Source of the DNA: Peteryoungia desertarenae
GTDB taxonomy: Bacteria > Pseudomonadota > Alphaproteobacteria > Rhizobiales > Rhizobiaceae
NCBI RefSeq assembly: GCF_005860795.2
Contig: NZ_CP058350.1
Location: forward strand, 1,146,501-1,210,500
Direction: 5' to 3'
Length of the DNA: 64,000 bases
The notes beneath the pieces are model-generated. The model saw only the letters and a program-made list of their open reading frames with translations. It did no database searches and was not told where the DNA came from. Of the stretch, positions 56,962 through 64,000 are shown piece by piece; within the stretch, counting starts at the first letter, position 1, and the number at the start of each line of letters is the position of its first letter. A program made the position numbers and the translations under genes.

Positions 56962-58449
56962 TCAGATCCCCTTCGACTTGGCTTCCATGGCATCCAGAGC
57001 CGCAGCCAGGCGCTTGTCTTCATTGTAGTAGCGAGCGCGATCCCAGAAATGTGGTTTTCCGATCCCGGTCGACATGTGGCGACCAATGATCTTGCCGGCA
57101 GCGTCTTCGCCTTCGATCTCGTAGCGCATCAGATCCTGGGTGATGATAACGTCACCTTCCATGCCGATAACTTCGGTAATATGCGTGATGCGGCGCGAAC
57201 CGTCGCGCAGACGGGCGGCCTGTATGATGACGTCAATCGACCCGGCAATGATCTCGCGCACCGTCTTGGCAGGGAGCGAAAATCCACCCATGGCGATCAT
57301 CGATTCCATACGGCTCAGGCATTCGCGCGGTGTATTGGCGTGGATTGTACCCATCGAACCGTCGTGACCGGTGTTCATCGCCTGCAAGAGGTCGAAGACT
57401 TCCGGTCCGCGCACTTCACCGACGATAATTCGTTCGGGGCGCATACGCAGGCAGTTCTTCACCAGATCCCTCATGGTGATTTCACCCTCGCCTTCGATAT
57501 TTGGCGGGCGTGTTTCGAGGCGCACGACATGCGGTTGCTGCAGTTGAAGTTCGGCCGTGTCCTCGCATGTGATGACGCGTTCATCGGCGTCGATGAAGCC
57601 TGTGAGGCAGTTCAGCAATGTTGTCTTACCCGAGCCGGTTCCACCCGAGATGACAAGGTTGCAACGGACGCGCCCGATGATCTGGAGAACCTCGGCACCT
57701 TCCGGCGTGATGGCGCCGAATTTGACCAGCTGCGCCAGCGTCAGCTTGTCCTTTTTGAACTTACGAATGGTCAGCGCCGGGCCGTCAATGGCAAGCGGTG
57801 GAGCAATGACGTTGACACGCGAGCCATCGGGAAGGCGGGCGTCGCAGATCGGACTCGATTCATCAACACGGCGACCGACCTGGCTGACAATACGCTGGCA
57901 GATCGAAAGCAGCTGGGAATTGTCGCGGAAACGGATTTCTGACTCAATCGTTTTCCCGCCGACTTCGATAAACGTCTGGCCGGCGCCGTTCACCATGATA
58001 TCGGCAATGTCATCACGTGCCAGAAGTGGCTCCAGCGGACCATAACCCAGCACGTCGTTGCAGATATCCTCGAGCAGTTCTTCCTGCTCGGAGATCGACA
58101 TGGCGAAATTCTTGATCGTGATGATGTCATTGACGATGTCGCGGATTTCTTCACGCGCGCTCTCGCCGTCCAGCTTGGCCAGCTGCGACAGATCGATTGT
58201 GTCGATCAGAGCCGAAAAGACCTGTGACTTCGTATCGTAATAGTCATCGGTGCGCGCCGGTTTCTTGCGCGCCGGTGCAGCCTGAAGAGGAGGCGGTGTC
58301 ACCTGTTGACGCGTGGAAACCTCAGGCGAGCCTGGTTCGATCGGGCTTGAGGGAGAGCGTGCCGTCGTTGCGGCAGGCGGCGGGGCCGACAGCGTGCCTG
58401 TGCCCGTGCCGCCTTTTCCGAATCCGTCGCTTCCGCGCTTGCCAAACAT
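56962..58449 (-). CDS. cpaF: Tad pilus assembly ATPase CpaF/TadA
   Basis: Hexameric secretion ATPase powering pilus extension and retraction, 495 residues. After a disordered Gly/Pro/Ser-rich N-terminus (1-70) come the N-terminal domain, Walker [15 protein letters not shown] near residue 270, the Asp box [21 protein letters not shown], Walker [21 protein letters not shown] and the His box [20 protein letters not shown]. Five bp before tadB. Confidence 0.96.
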   Translation of the reverse strand: MFGKRGSDGFGKGGTGTGTLSAPPPAATTARSPSSPIEPGSPEVSTRQQVTPPPLQAAPARKKPARTDDYYDTKSQVFSALIDTIDLSQLAKLDGESAREEIRDIVNDIITIKNFAMSISEQEELLEDICNDVLGYGPLEPLLARDDIADIMVNGAGQTFIEVGGKTIESEIRFRDNSQLLSICQRIVSQVGRRVDESSPICDARLPDGSRVNVIAPPLAIDGPALTIRKFKKDKLTLAQLVKFGAITPEGAEVLQIIGRVRCNLVISGGTGSGKTTLLNCLTGFIDADERVITCEDTAELQLQQPHVVRLETRPPNIEGEGEITMRDLVKNCLRMRPERIIVGEVRGPEVFDLLQAMNTGHDGSMGTIHANTPRECLSRMESMIAMGGFSLPAKTVREIIAGSIDVIIQAARLRDGSRRITHITEVIGMEGDVIITQDLMRYEIEGEDAAGKIIGRHMSTGIGKPHFWDRARYYNEDKRLAAALDAMEAKSKGI

Positions 58450-58476
58450 GTGTCTCTTCCGTCTCTGTTTTGTGCG

Positions 58477-59769
58477 TTACTTCTTGCGGAGCATGCCCAG
58501 CAATGATCCGAGACCCGACTTCTTGGGTTTCTTCAGCGTTGCCCGCCCGGTGACCAGATGTGCCAGTTGCGACATGATCTCCGCCGTTGGTGACTTGGCA
58601 TCCAGTTCAGCAATCATGCGTCCGCTATTTGCGGCGGTGCCGAACAGGACAGCGTCAAACGGAATTATGGCAACGGGCTCGAGTTCCAGCGGCTCGAAGA
58701 AATCCTGTGGCGATATCTCTGGCCGTTTCAGCATTCCAACCTGATTGAGCACCAGATGCGGTTGCTTGTCATTGGGCCTCAGCTTCCGCAGCGCATCGAT
58801 CATGTTCTTGGCGTTGCGCAGATTGGCGAGATCCGGTGCGCATGTGATGACGATCTCGTCAGCTTCGGAAAGTACGGTCCTCGTCCATTCGCACCACGCA
58901 TGGGGCAGGTCGAGCACAGTGACAGGTGCTGTCCGCTGCAGCAGCTCCAGGATTGGCTGGAATGCCGCCCGATCATAGTCATATCCCCGATCAAGAAGGG
59001 ATGGGGCAGCAAGAAGTGAAAGATGCTCCGAGCAGCTTGTCAGAAGGCGATCCAGGAACACCTCATCAAGTCGCTCCGGTGAGAAAACGGCCTCGGCAAT
59101 GCCTGTAGCCGGATCCTGATCAAAGTCGATATTGGCCGTGCCAAAAGGCAGGTCGAGATCTGCAAGAACCGTTTCAGTGGTAAAAAGCGTAGAGATGCCG
59201 AAGGCGCAGTTATGTGCCAGCGTCGACGAGCCGACACCGCCCTTGGCACCGATAAAGGCAATGGTCTTGCCAAGCGGCTCGGCCTCTGGGTCCACAAAGA
59301 TCGCGGAAATGGCGCTCATCATGTCCGCCATCGAGAACGGCGAGACGATGTATTCCGAAATACCGTTGCGCATCAGTTCGCGATAGAGCGCAATGTCATT
59401 GTGCCGACCGATAACGATAACCCGCGAACTGGGATCGCAGACTTCGGCAAGCGGAGAAAGCTCTTCCAGCACCGCGGACGGCTGTGCATCGGTTTCCAGA
59501 ATGATCAGGTTCGGCGTCGGCGTCGAACTGAACATGTTGGCTGCCGCGGCAATGTTGCCATGGGTAATCCGAAGGCTCACCCTGTTCATGCGCCGGTCAT
59601 GGGCGCATTGTTCCATCACCCGCTGGACCCGTTCGCTGATACAGAACGCATGGATGGAGATGCGTGGCAGCGGACGCAGGCCTTCCACGTCGCTCGGTCG
59701 CACCGGCTCCGCGGCATGTCGCTCCGTCGCCTGCGTCCTGTCCTCGATTTCATAGTCGATCGCACTCAT
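58477..59769 (-). CDS. cpaE: Tad pilus localisation ATPase-like protein CpaE/TadZ
   Basis: Polar-localisation factor of the pilus, 430 residues. A receiver-like N-terminal domain (about 30-165) precedes a ParA/MinD-type domain with the modified P-loop FIGAKGGVGSSTLAHN at about 168-183. The lysine normal in KGGVGKT is Ser here, which is common in CpaE proteins and suggests weak or no ATPase turnover. VLADLDLPFGTANIDFDQDP and EIVITCAPDLANLRNAKNM follow. Confidence 0.93.
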   Translation of the reverse strand: MSAIDYEIEDRTQATERHAAEPVRPSDVEGLRPLPRISIHAFCISERVQRVMEQCAHDRRMNRVSLRITHGNIAAAANMFSSTPTPNLIILETDAQPSAVLEELSPLAEVCDPSSRVIVIGRHNDIALYRELMRNGISEYIVSPFSMADMMSAISAIFVDPEAEPLGKTIAFIGAKGGVGSSTLAHNCAFGISTLFTTETVLADLDLPFGTANIDFDQDPATGIAEAVFSPERLDEVFLDRLLTSCSEHLSLLAAPSLLDRGYDYDRAAFQPILELLQRTAPVTVLDLPHAWCEWTRTVLSEADEIVITCAPDLANLRNAKNMIDALRKLRPNDKQPHLVLNQVGMLKRPEISPQDFFEPLELEPVAIIPFDAVLFGTAANSGRMIAELDAKSPTAEIMSQLAHLVTGRATLKKPKKSGLGSLLGMLRKK

Positions 59770-59796
59770 GATCTTGTCCTGTCTTCCAAGTCTGCC

Positions 59797-60519
59797 TCAG
59801 TCGGATGAGGGGTCGCTGCCCGTGCGGTACTGCCCGATCACGGTTGACCTGCGGCCAGCGTCGATGGGAGCTTGCGCACGCGGTGTCACGAGATCCATGG
59901 GATTGGCGATCTGCGCGGCCAGGTTGCTCTGGGTGGCGCATCCGAAATTGTGATAGTTGCGGTTTGAGAATGTGTTGTTTTGCAGGTCTTCAGGCCACTC
60001 ACCGCATTGGTTGGTGACCGCAGTCGTTGCCACATAACTCAGCCGGATGGGAGCCGCATCTCCATTCGCCTGCGCATGATAGCTGGTTTCTATGATCCTG
60101 TTCGAAGGGATGCCGCGTGCGACCAGCAATTGCCGGATCTGTTTGCGCGCGTGCGCGGCAGCGCCGGAATTCGGCGACCCTTCCGGTGCCATGATCTGGA
60201 TGACGCCGGAGGAGGAGTTACGATACTCCTGGGCAAAGCCGGAAATCGAATCCTGCAGCCCGATCGTCAATGAGCGATCACCGGAGGCAATCGGAACATC
60301 CAGCGTATGCTCCACCTCGTTGATCATGATCGGATGGCGTGTCCGGTAATCGTCCGGGATTGCACCGGTGCTCATTCCGTCCTTGTTCAAGTTGCCGCAG
60401 CTGGACAGCGCAAGAGCGCTGCTTAACAGAAGCATGGCAATGCCAAGGCGGGGAAGAAAATCAGCGGATCTGGCCATGATAGCTTGGCTTTCGTTGCGGG
60501 CGTTGGAGGTCTTCTTCAT
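59797..60519 (-). CDS. cpaD: Tad pilus biogenesis lipoprotein CpaD
   Basis: Outer-membrane-associated lipoprotein of the pilus secretin complex, 240 residues. The signal ends in the lipobox LALSSC-G. CpaD family features are YRTRHPIMINEVEHTLDVPIASG, an HxxA-like region GAAAHARKQIRQLLVARGIPSNRI (OmpA/BON-like) and CGEWPEDL...NHNFGCATQSNLAAQIANPMDL in the C-terminal half (the YHNFGCATQ signature is clear). It overlaps no neighbour; about 17 bp from cpaC. Confidence 0.93.
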   Translation of the reverse strand: MKKTSNARNESQAIMARSADFLPRLGIAMLLLSSALALSSCGNLNKDGMSTGAIPDDYRTRHPIMINEVEHTLDVPIASGDRSLTIGLQDSISGFAQEYRNSSSGVIQIMAPEGSPNSGAAAHARKQIRQLLVARGIPSNRIIETSYHAQANGDAAPIRLSYVATTAVTNQCGEWPEDLQNNTFSNRNYHNFGCATQSNLAAQIANPMDLVTPRAQAPIDAGRRSTVIGQYRTGSDPSSD

Positions 60520-60536
60520 GGATCTTGGACCTCTGC

Positions 60537-62114
60537 TTACTTGTAGATGAAGCCGACGGAGCCGTGATACTGGCCCGGATTGATGGTGTTCTCGCGGCGG
60601 CCATAGACCTTGTTGACCTTGTTGAGGAAGAAGGTGGCGCCATCGTTTTCCGGATTGAAGTTATCGTCGGGTCGCGAGAGCTGGTTGCGCGCAACAGGCC
60701 GAACCAGATAGGGCGTGGCGATGATCACCAGCTCCGTCTCGTTCCGCTGGAAGTCCTTGCTTCGGAAGAGGGTACCCAGCACCGGCACCTTCGAAAGGCC
60801 CGGCAATCCGGACATCGCCTGGCGGATATTGTCCTGGACCAGACCGGCAATCACGATCGAACCACCGGAGGGCAGTTCCACCGTGGTGGATGCCTCGCGC
60901 TTGCGGATCGACAGAAAGGTGTTCCCGGGGACCTGACGCAGCGAGTTTCCGGTTACCTGCGATCCTTCCCATGTGGGTTCGGACACATTGGTCTCGATTC
61001 TCAGGCTGATGCGACCAGGAGCGAGAACGACGGGGCGGAAGTTGAGCTCAATTCCATAATCGACGGTCTCAATGGTCCGGGTGATCGACGTCTGGCCATC
61101 TTCGCTCGAAACATCCTGTTCAGCAGCGAGGCGGAACTCTCCCCCGACATAGAAATTGGCGGACTCGCCAGAAATCGCGGTCAGGCTTGGCTCGGCAAGG
61201 GTGCGCATCACGCCAGCCTGCTCCATCGCATTGATGTAGCTCTGGAAGGCAAAACCCCCGACCGAACCGCTTGCGCTCGGCAATAGCCCTCCGATGGCAC
61301 CGGTCGCGAGGTTGGTGAGGTTGACAGAATTCCCGAGATTGGCAGGATTTGTAAATCCGATGCCGCTGCTGCCGTCCTGAATGTTGCCGCTGAAGCCAAG
61401 CTGTTTCAGAACCTGACGGCTGACCTCAGCCACAGTGACCTTCAGAGTGACCTGGTCCTCGCCCTCGATGGTCAGCAGGTTGACGATCTGCGACTGTTGG
61501 CGTTGCTCGGCAAAGATCGCAACGTCTCCGCCATTATCGCCGCCAGATGCAACCTGATTGCGCGTTGTTGCCTCACCACCCTTGAGAAAGGCCTGTGCGA
61601 GGTTCTGGGCACGAGCTGCATCCTGTGGTGTCCGCACGGTCCCGGTCATGACAATGTTATCGGAGACGATTTCGATGGAAATGTCCGAATCAGGAATAAA
61701 GCGCTTGAGATTCGCTTCCAGTCCCGAGATGTCACGTTCGATCTCGATGTCGAGGCTGACGATCTCGTTCCCGTCCGCACCGAAGATGAAGATATTCGTC
61801 TGGCCGACTGTCTTACCAAAGAGGTAGATCCGCCGGGAGGAGCGGGTAACGGCATCAGCCATTTCCGGATCGGCGACCAGAATGTCATGGGCATCTGCCG
61901 GCAGGTCGACAACCAGAGCCTTGTTCAATCCGAGCTTGACGGTCTTGCGCGTACCAGGCCCTGCCTGGGTAATTCTCATCACGGCCTGCTGACTTGCCTG
62001 CGCCGTTTCCATGACAAAGACCGGACCCGTCAGATCGACTGAACCAGTGATTGCCAGCGCGAATACGAGGCTACCGGCGAGGGGTCGAAGAAGTTTGCAT
62101 TTCAGATGTTCCAC
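60537..62114 (-). CDS. cpaC: Tad pilus secretin CpaC/RcpA
   Basis: Outer-membrane secretin pore, about 525 residues. A signal-like N-terminus is followed by a BON/N0-type domain (LFGKTVGQTNIFIFGADGNEI, then SDNIVMTGTVRTPQDAARA). The secretin domain has VTLKVTVAEVSRQVLKQLGFSG, FQSYINAMEQAGVMRTLAEPSLTA, and VELPSGGSIVIAGLVQDN. GTG at 62114 is preferred, with GGGGGA six bases upstream; a GTG at 62132 overlapping the cpaB stop is the alternative. Confidence 0.93.
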   Translation of the reverse strand: MEHLKCKLLRPLAGSLVFALAITGSVDLTGPVFVMETAQASQQAVMRITQAGPGTRKTVKLGLNKALVVDLPADAHDILVADPEMADAVTRSSRRIYLFGKTVGQTNIFIFGADGNEIVSLDIEIERDISGLEANLKRFIPDSDISIEIVSDNIVMTGTVRTPQDAARAQNLAQAFLKGGEATTRNQVASGGDNGGDVAIFAEQRQQSQIVNLLTIEGEDQVTLKVTVAEVSRQVLKQLGFSGNIQDGSSGIGFTNPANLGNSVNLTNLATGAIGGLLPSASGSVGGFAFQSYINAMEQAGVMRTLAEPSLTAISGESANFYVGGEFRLAAEQDVSSEDGQTSITRTIETVDYGIELNFRPVVLAPGRISLRIETNVSEPTWEGSQVTGNSLRQVPGNTFLSIRKREASTTVELPSGGSIVIAGLVQDNIRQAMSGLPGLSKVPVLGTLFRSKDFQRNETELVIIATPYLVRPVARNQLSRPDDNFNPENDGATFFLNKVNKVYGRRENTINPGQYHGSVGFIYK

Positions 62115-62128
62115 GTTCCGTCCCCCGC

Positions 62129-62950
62129 TCACTCGCTGACCGCACCGGTGGTGACAGCGTCTGTCCGCACCACCTGACCTGACTTGATGACTTGAATTGC
62201 CGGCTGACCCGAACCGCCGCTCAGCAGGTAACCGGCAGCACTTGTGTCCTCCTCCTGCGCATCGGCAACCGAACGCAGGGCAAGCGACAGGCGGTCTGCG
62301 ACCTGCTGGGCAACGATGATGACCTTCGCCTGTTCCGGGGTCAGCTCAAGGGTCGCAGTCGTGCCCACGACTGCCGCAGAGCCGTCCGGCTGCTCCTGGA
62401 TCTGCTGGTCGATGGCCAGCACCCGCACATTTGTCAGGATGTTCTCTGTCAGGAAGTTTTCGCCATCGCCACGGCGAACCATGATGACGTCGACACGGTC
62501 ATTGGGCAGGATGAAACCGCCCGCGCCCGTTGCCACCGAAATCTGGGTGGACACAGCCCGCTTGCCCGAAGGCAGAAGCGAGGACAGGATGCGCGAGGAT
62601 GAATCAGCGATCTTCTCGCGGCGGATCGGTTCGCCGTCGAACATCGGCAGACGCACCACCGAACCCGTGAGCTCCGTCAAGGCATCGGGTCGTGCCGTCT
62701 CCGTAACGAAACCTTCGACAACGCTGCCTTCTGGCCATGCCATCCAGCGCATGGAATCGGGATCAAGCCTTGCGCCGACCGGCATGTTCTTTGAAGAAAC
62801 AAGCACATTGACGGTCGGTTCTTTCTGGATCTGCGCCGCAGTCTGTTCGACGATGACTTTCGGATTGCCGCCGAGACGCATGGCGAGGAGACCTGCCATA
62901 CCGGCTGCCACGACGGCAACGGCGAGAATGATGATACGCGCGGGTTTCAT
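62129..62950 (-). CDS. cpaB: Tad pilus assembly protein CpaB/RcpC
   Basis: Periplasmic pilus-assembly protein, 273 residues. It has an N-terminal helix (IIILAVAVVAAGMAGLLAMRL), then a SAF (antifreeze-like) domain (VLVSSKNMPVGARLDPDSMRWMAWP...RREKIA) and the RcpC domain (RAVSTQISVATGAGGFILPNDRVDVIMVRR...ELTPEQAKVIIVAQQVADRLSLALR). It lies 114 bp after cpaA and ahead of cpaC. Confidence 0.93.
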   Translation of the reverse strand: MKPARIIILAVAVVAAGMAGLLAMRLGGNPKVIVEQTAAQIQKEPTVNVLVSSKNMPVGARLDPDSMRWMAWPEGSVVEGFVTETARPDALTELTGSVVRLPMFDGEPIRREKIADSSSRILSSLLPSGKRAVSTQISVATGAGGFILPNDRVDVIMVRRGDGENFLTENILTNVRVLAIDQQIQEQPDGSAAVVGTTATLELTPEQAKVIIVAQQVADRLSLALRSVADAQEEDTSAAGYLLSGGSGQPAIQVIKSGQVVRTDAVTTGAVSE

Positions 62951-63064
62951 GATCGATCCTTGAGAGGCACGACAAACTGTGCCTCAGAGATTGATCAGGA
63001 ATTGGTGTACTTATGGTTAATAAGACATCTACATCTGTAGTTAACGGGCGGTTTAGTCGCGCGA

Positions 63065-63577
63065 CTACTGGATGCGGCTGATCGCTTCAAGAACCAGAGG
63101 AGATTGCGGATAGGTCAACAGACCCGCCGCGCCGATGGCGATCGCATAAGGAACCTTCTTTGCCATCATCAGCGTCTGCGGCAAGGGAATGCCCGCATAG
63201 GCCAATCGATCCCAGTTTGCGCGCAGAAGAATGACGGCAATCGTCAAGGCACCACCGAGCAATGCTGTAAAAGCAAGGAACTCAAAAAGAGACTGGTTGA
63301 AACCGAACCAGACGGCAGCAGCTGTCAGCAATTTGGCATCGCCACCGCCCATCACGCCCAGAGCAAACAGAGCAAAGCAGACGGAAAAGACGGCGGCGCC
63401 CGCCGCAACGTGCCAGCCAAATTCGATGAAGGAAAGACCCGAGAGAGGGGCAATGACAAAGAACCCCGCAATCAAAACAGCCGGGATGCGATTAGGGATC
63501 TTCATTTCCAGGAAATCAGTCAGCGCTGCCAGCACTAGGCTCATCGGCACCGCCAAGAACACAACTGCTTCGAACAT
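63065..63577 (-). CDS. cpaA: Prepilin peptidase CpaA/TadV
   Basis: A24-family aspartyl prepilin peptidase, 170 residues and six helices, that cleaves the Flp pilin leader. The two catalytic Asp are in LTDFLEMKIPNRIP and in the GVMGGGDAKLLTAAAVWFG motif. It has no methylase domain, as expected for Tad systems. ATG at 63577 (MFEAVVFL) rather than 63601, because GGTGGGATT precedes the former. Confidence 0.93.
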   Translation of the reverse strand: MFEAVVFLAVPMSLVLAALTDFLEMKIPNRIPAVLIAGFFVIAPLSGLSFIEFGWHVAAGAAVFSVCFALFALGVMGGGDAKLLTAAAVWFGFNQSLFEFLAFTALLGGALTIAVILLRANWDRLAYAGIPLPQTLMMAKKVPYAIAIGAAGLLTYPQSPLVLEAISRIQ

Positions 63578-63669
63578 GACAATAATCCCACCCCTGAACA
63601 CTGCATCTTGAGTTTTAACTGATGAAGATTTGGTGAAGCGGTAAAAACCAGCTTGGAGAAGCCGACCAT

Positions 63670-63698
63670 ACAGAAAAGCCGCCCAAAGTTGGGCGGCT
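63670..63698 (-). terminator. Terminator between pilA and cpaA
   Basis: Minus strand AGCCGCCCA (63698-63690), loop ACTT, TGGGCGGCT (63685-63677), then TTTTCTG. It sits 35 bp downstream of the pilin stop and would uncouple abundant pilin mRNA from the assembly genes. Confidence 0.8.
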
Positions 63699-63732
63699 GC
63701 TGAACGAGACGGTTACGCCGCGGTCAAAATCA

Positions 63733-63903
63733 TCAGTTGTCATTGAGCTTCGTTGCGAGATCGTTGAATTGGTCGTCCAACGCGTTGCCGAGCGTCGTGG
63801 CGCCGGTGATGAGGGCGACGGAGATCAGGGCAGCGATCAGGCCGTATTCGATGGCGGTCGCGCCGGATTCGTCTTTCATGAAACGTGCGAAAATCTTGGT
63901 CAT
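63733..63903 (-). CDS. pilA: Flp/Fap type IVb pilin
   Basis: Major pilin of the tight-adherence pilus, 56 residues. It starts MTKIFARFMKDESGATAIEY; cleavage by CpaA is expected after Gly14 in DESG-ATAIEYGLI, leaving the conserved Glu-Tyr at mature +4/+5. The hydrophobic helix GLIAALISVALITGATTLG follows. AGGAAAG six bases before the ATG at 63903. It heads the pilus locus and has its own terminator; upstream sequence to the window end probably holds its promoter. Confidence 0.93.
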   Translation of the reverse strand: MTKIFARFMKDESGATAIEYGLIAALISVALITGATTLGNALDDQFNDLATKLNDN

Positions 63904-64000
63904 GTTCTTTCCTACTCCACAAGGGTTTGATCAGCACTCCCGGCAACTTGTTCTCCGTTGCTCGGATGTCGTGAACCTAACCGTCAGCCCCTTGCTATCG

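Noticed and set aside
63740..63946. A 68-codon minus-strand frame over the pilin gene
   Set aside because: The overlapping frame starting at 63903 encodes a clear Flp pilin; the other frame is Arg/His-rich noise.

Overview
The window is a stretch of chromosome from an alphaproteobacterium of the Rhizobiaceae type (Rhizobium/Agrobacterium/Sinorhizobium relatives). The evidence is high GC content, many TTG/GTG starts and ATGA stop-start overlaps, a membrane-anchored CycM-like cytochrome c, a dnaK-dnaJ pair near polA beside a MarR gene, a PhoCDET-like transporter inside a C-P lyase cluster, and a Ctp/Tad pilus locus. Placement is by gene content and protein character only; no database was searched. 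I saw no tRNA, rRNA, CRISPR array, complete insertion sequence or prophage.

Layout. Positions 1-12,450 are housekeeping genes: the 5' part of dnaX, SRP RNA, a HIT and a Nudix hydrolase, pheA and kdsB, a cytochrome c, an AEC carrier, adenosine kinase, an SH3 protein, a 2-hydroxyacid dehydrogenase, recF-moeB-GNAT, slyX, and a roughly 270-bp palindromic element. Positions 12,450-25,750 hold the dnaK-dnaJ chaperone operon (with an extra exported-protein gene between the two), a class A penicillin-binding protein, a YbaK deacylase, an M20 peptidase, a MarR regulator, polA and an enol-lactonase-like hydrolase, with two probable small RNAs in the gaps.

Positions 25,750-38,850 are a complete phosphonate island: phnGHIJKL (C-P lyase core), a hexapeptide-repeat transferase, phnC, phnD and two phnE permease genes, a 2H-phosphoesterase-like gene, phnM and phnN, all on the minus strand, with the GntR-type phnF divergent. 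Uptake (PhnCDE), triphosphate-intermediate formation (PhnGHILM), C-P cleavage (PhnJ) and PRPP regeneration (PhnN) are all encoded. Two PHO-box-like sites, 65 and 68 bp upstream of phnC and phnG, and two 18-bp palindromes next to phnF suggest PhoB activation combined with PhnF repression.

Positions 38,870-44,870 carry mgsA, glk, an MsbA-like exporter, dapB and gpmA, then a murein endopeptidase. Positions 45,000-52,700 are a yejABEF peptide importer operon interrupted by an antitoxin/PIN-toxin pair and followed by a coupled dehydrogenase. Then come a small membrane protein whose Shine-Dalgarno lies in a long hairpin, pncB, a 51-residue protein, and a tight-adherence pilus operon (pilA-cpaABCDEF-tadBC) running to the end of the window.

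Most interesting for follow-up: the Shine-Dalgarno-sequestering hairpin at 52,761-52,809, the terminated structured RNA at 5,983-6,085, the toxin-antitoxin pair inside yejABEF, the phosphonate regulatory region, the PhnE protein with an outsized periplasmic insert, and the MITE-like element at 11,798-12,070.
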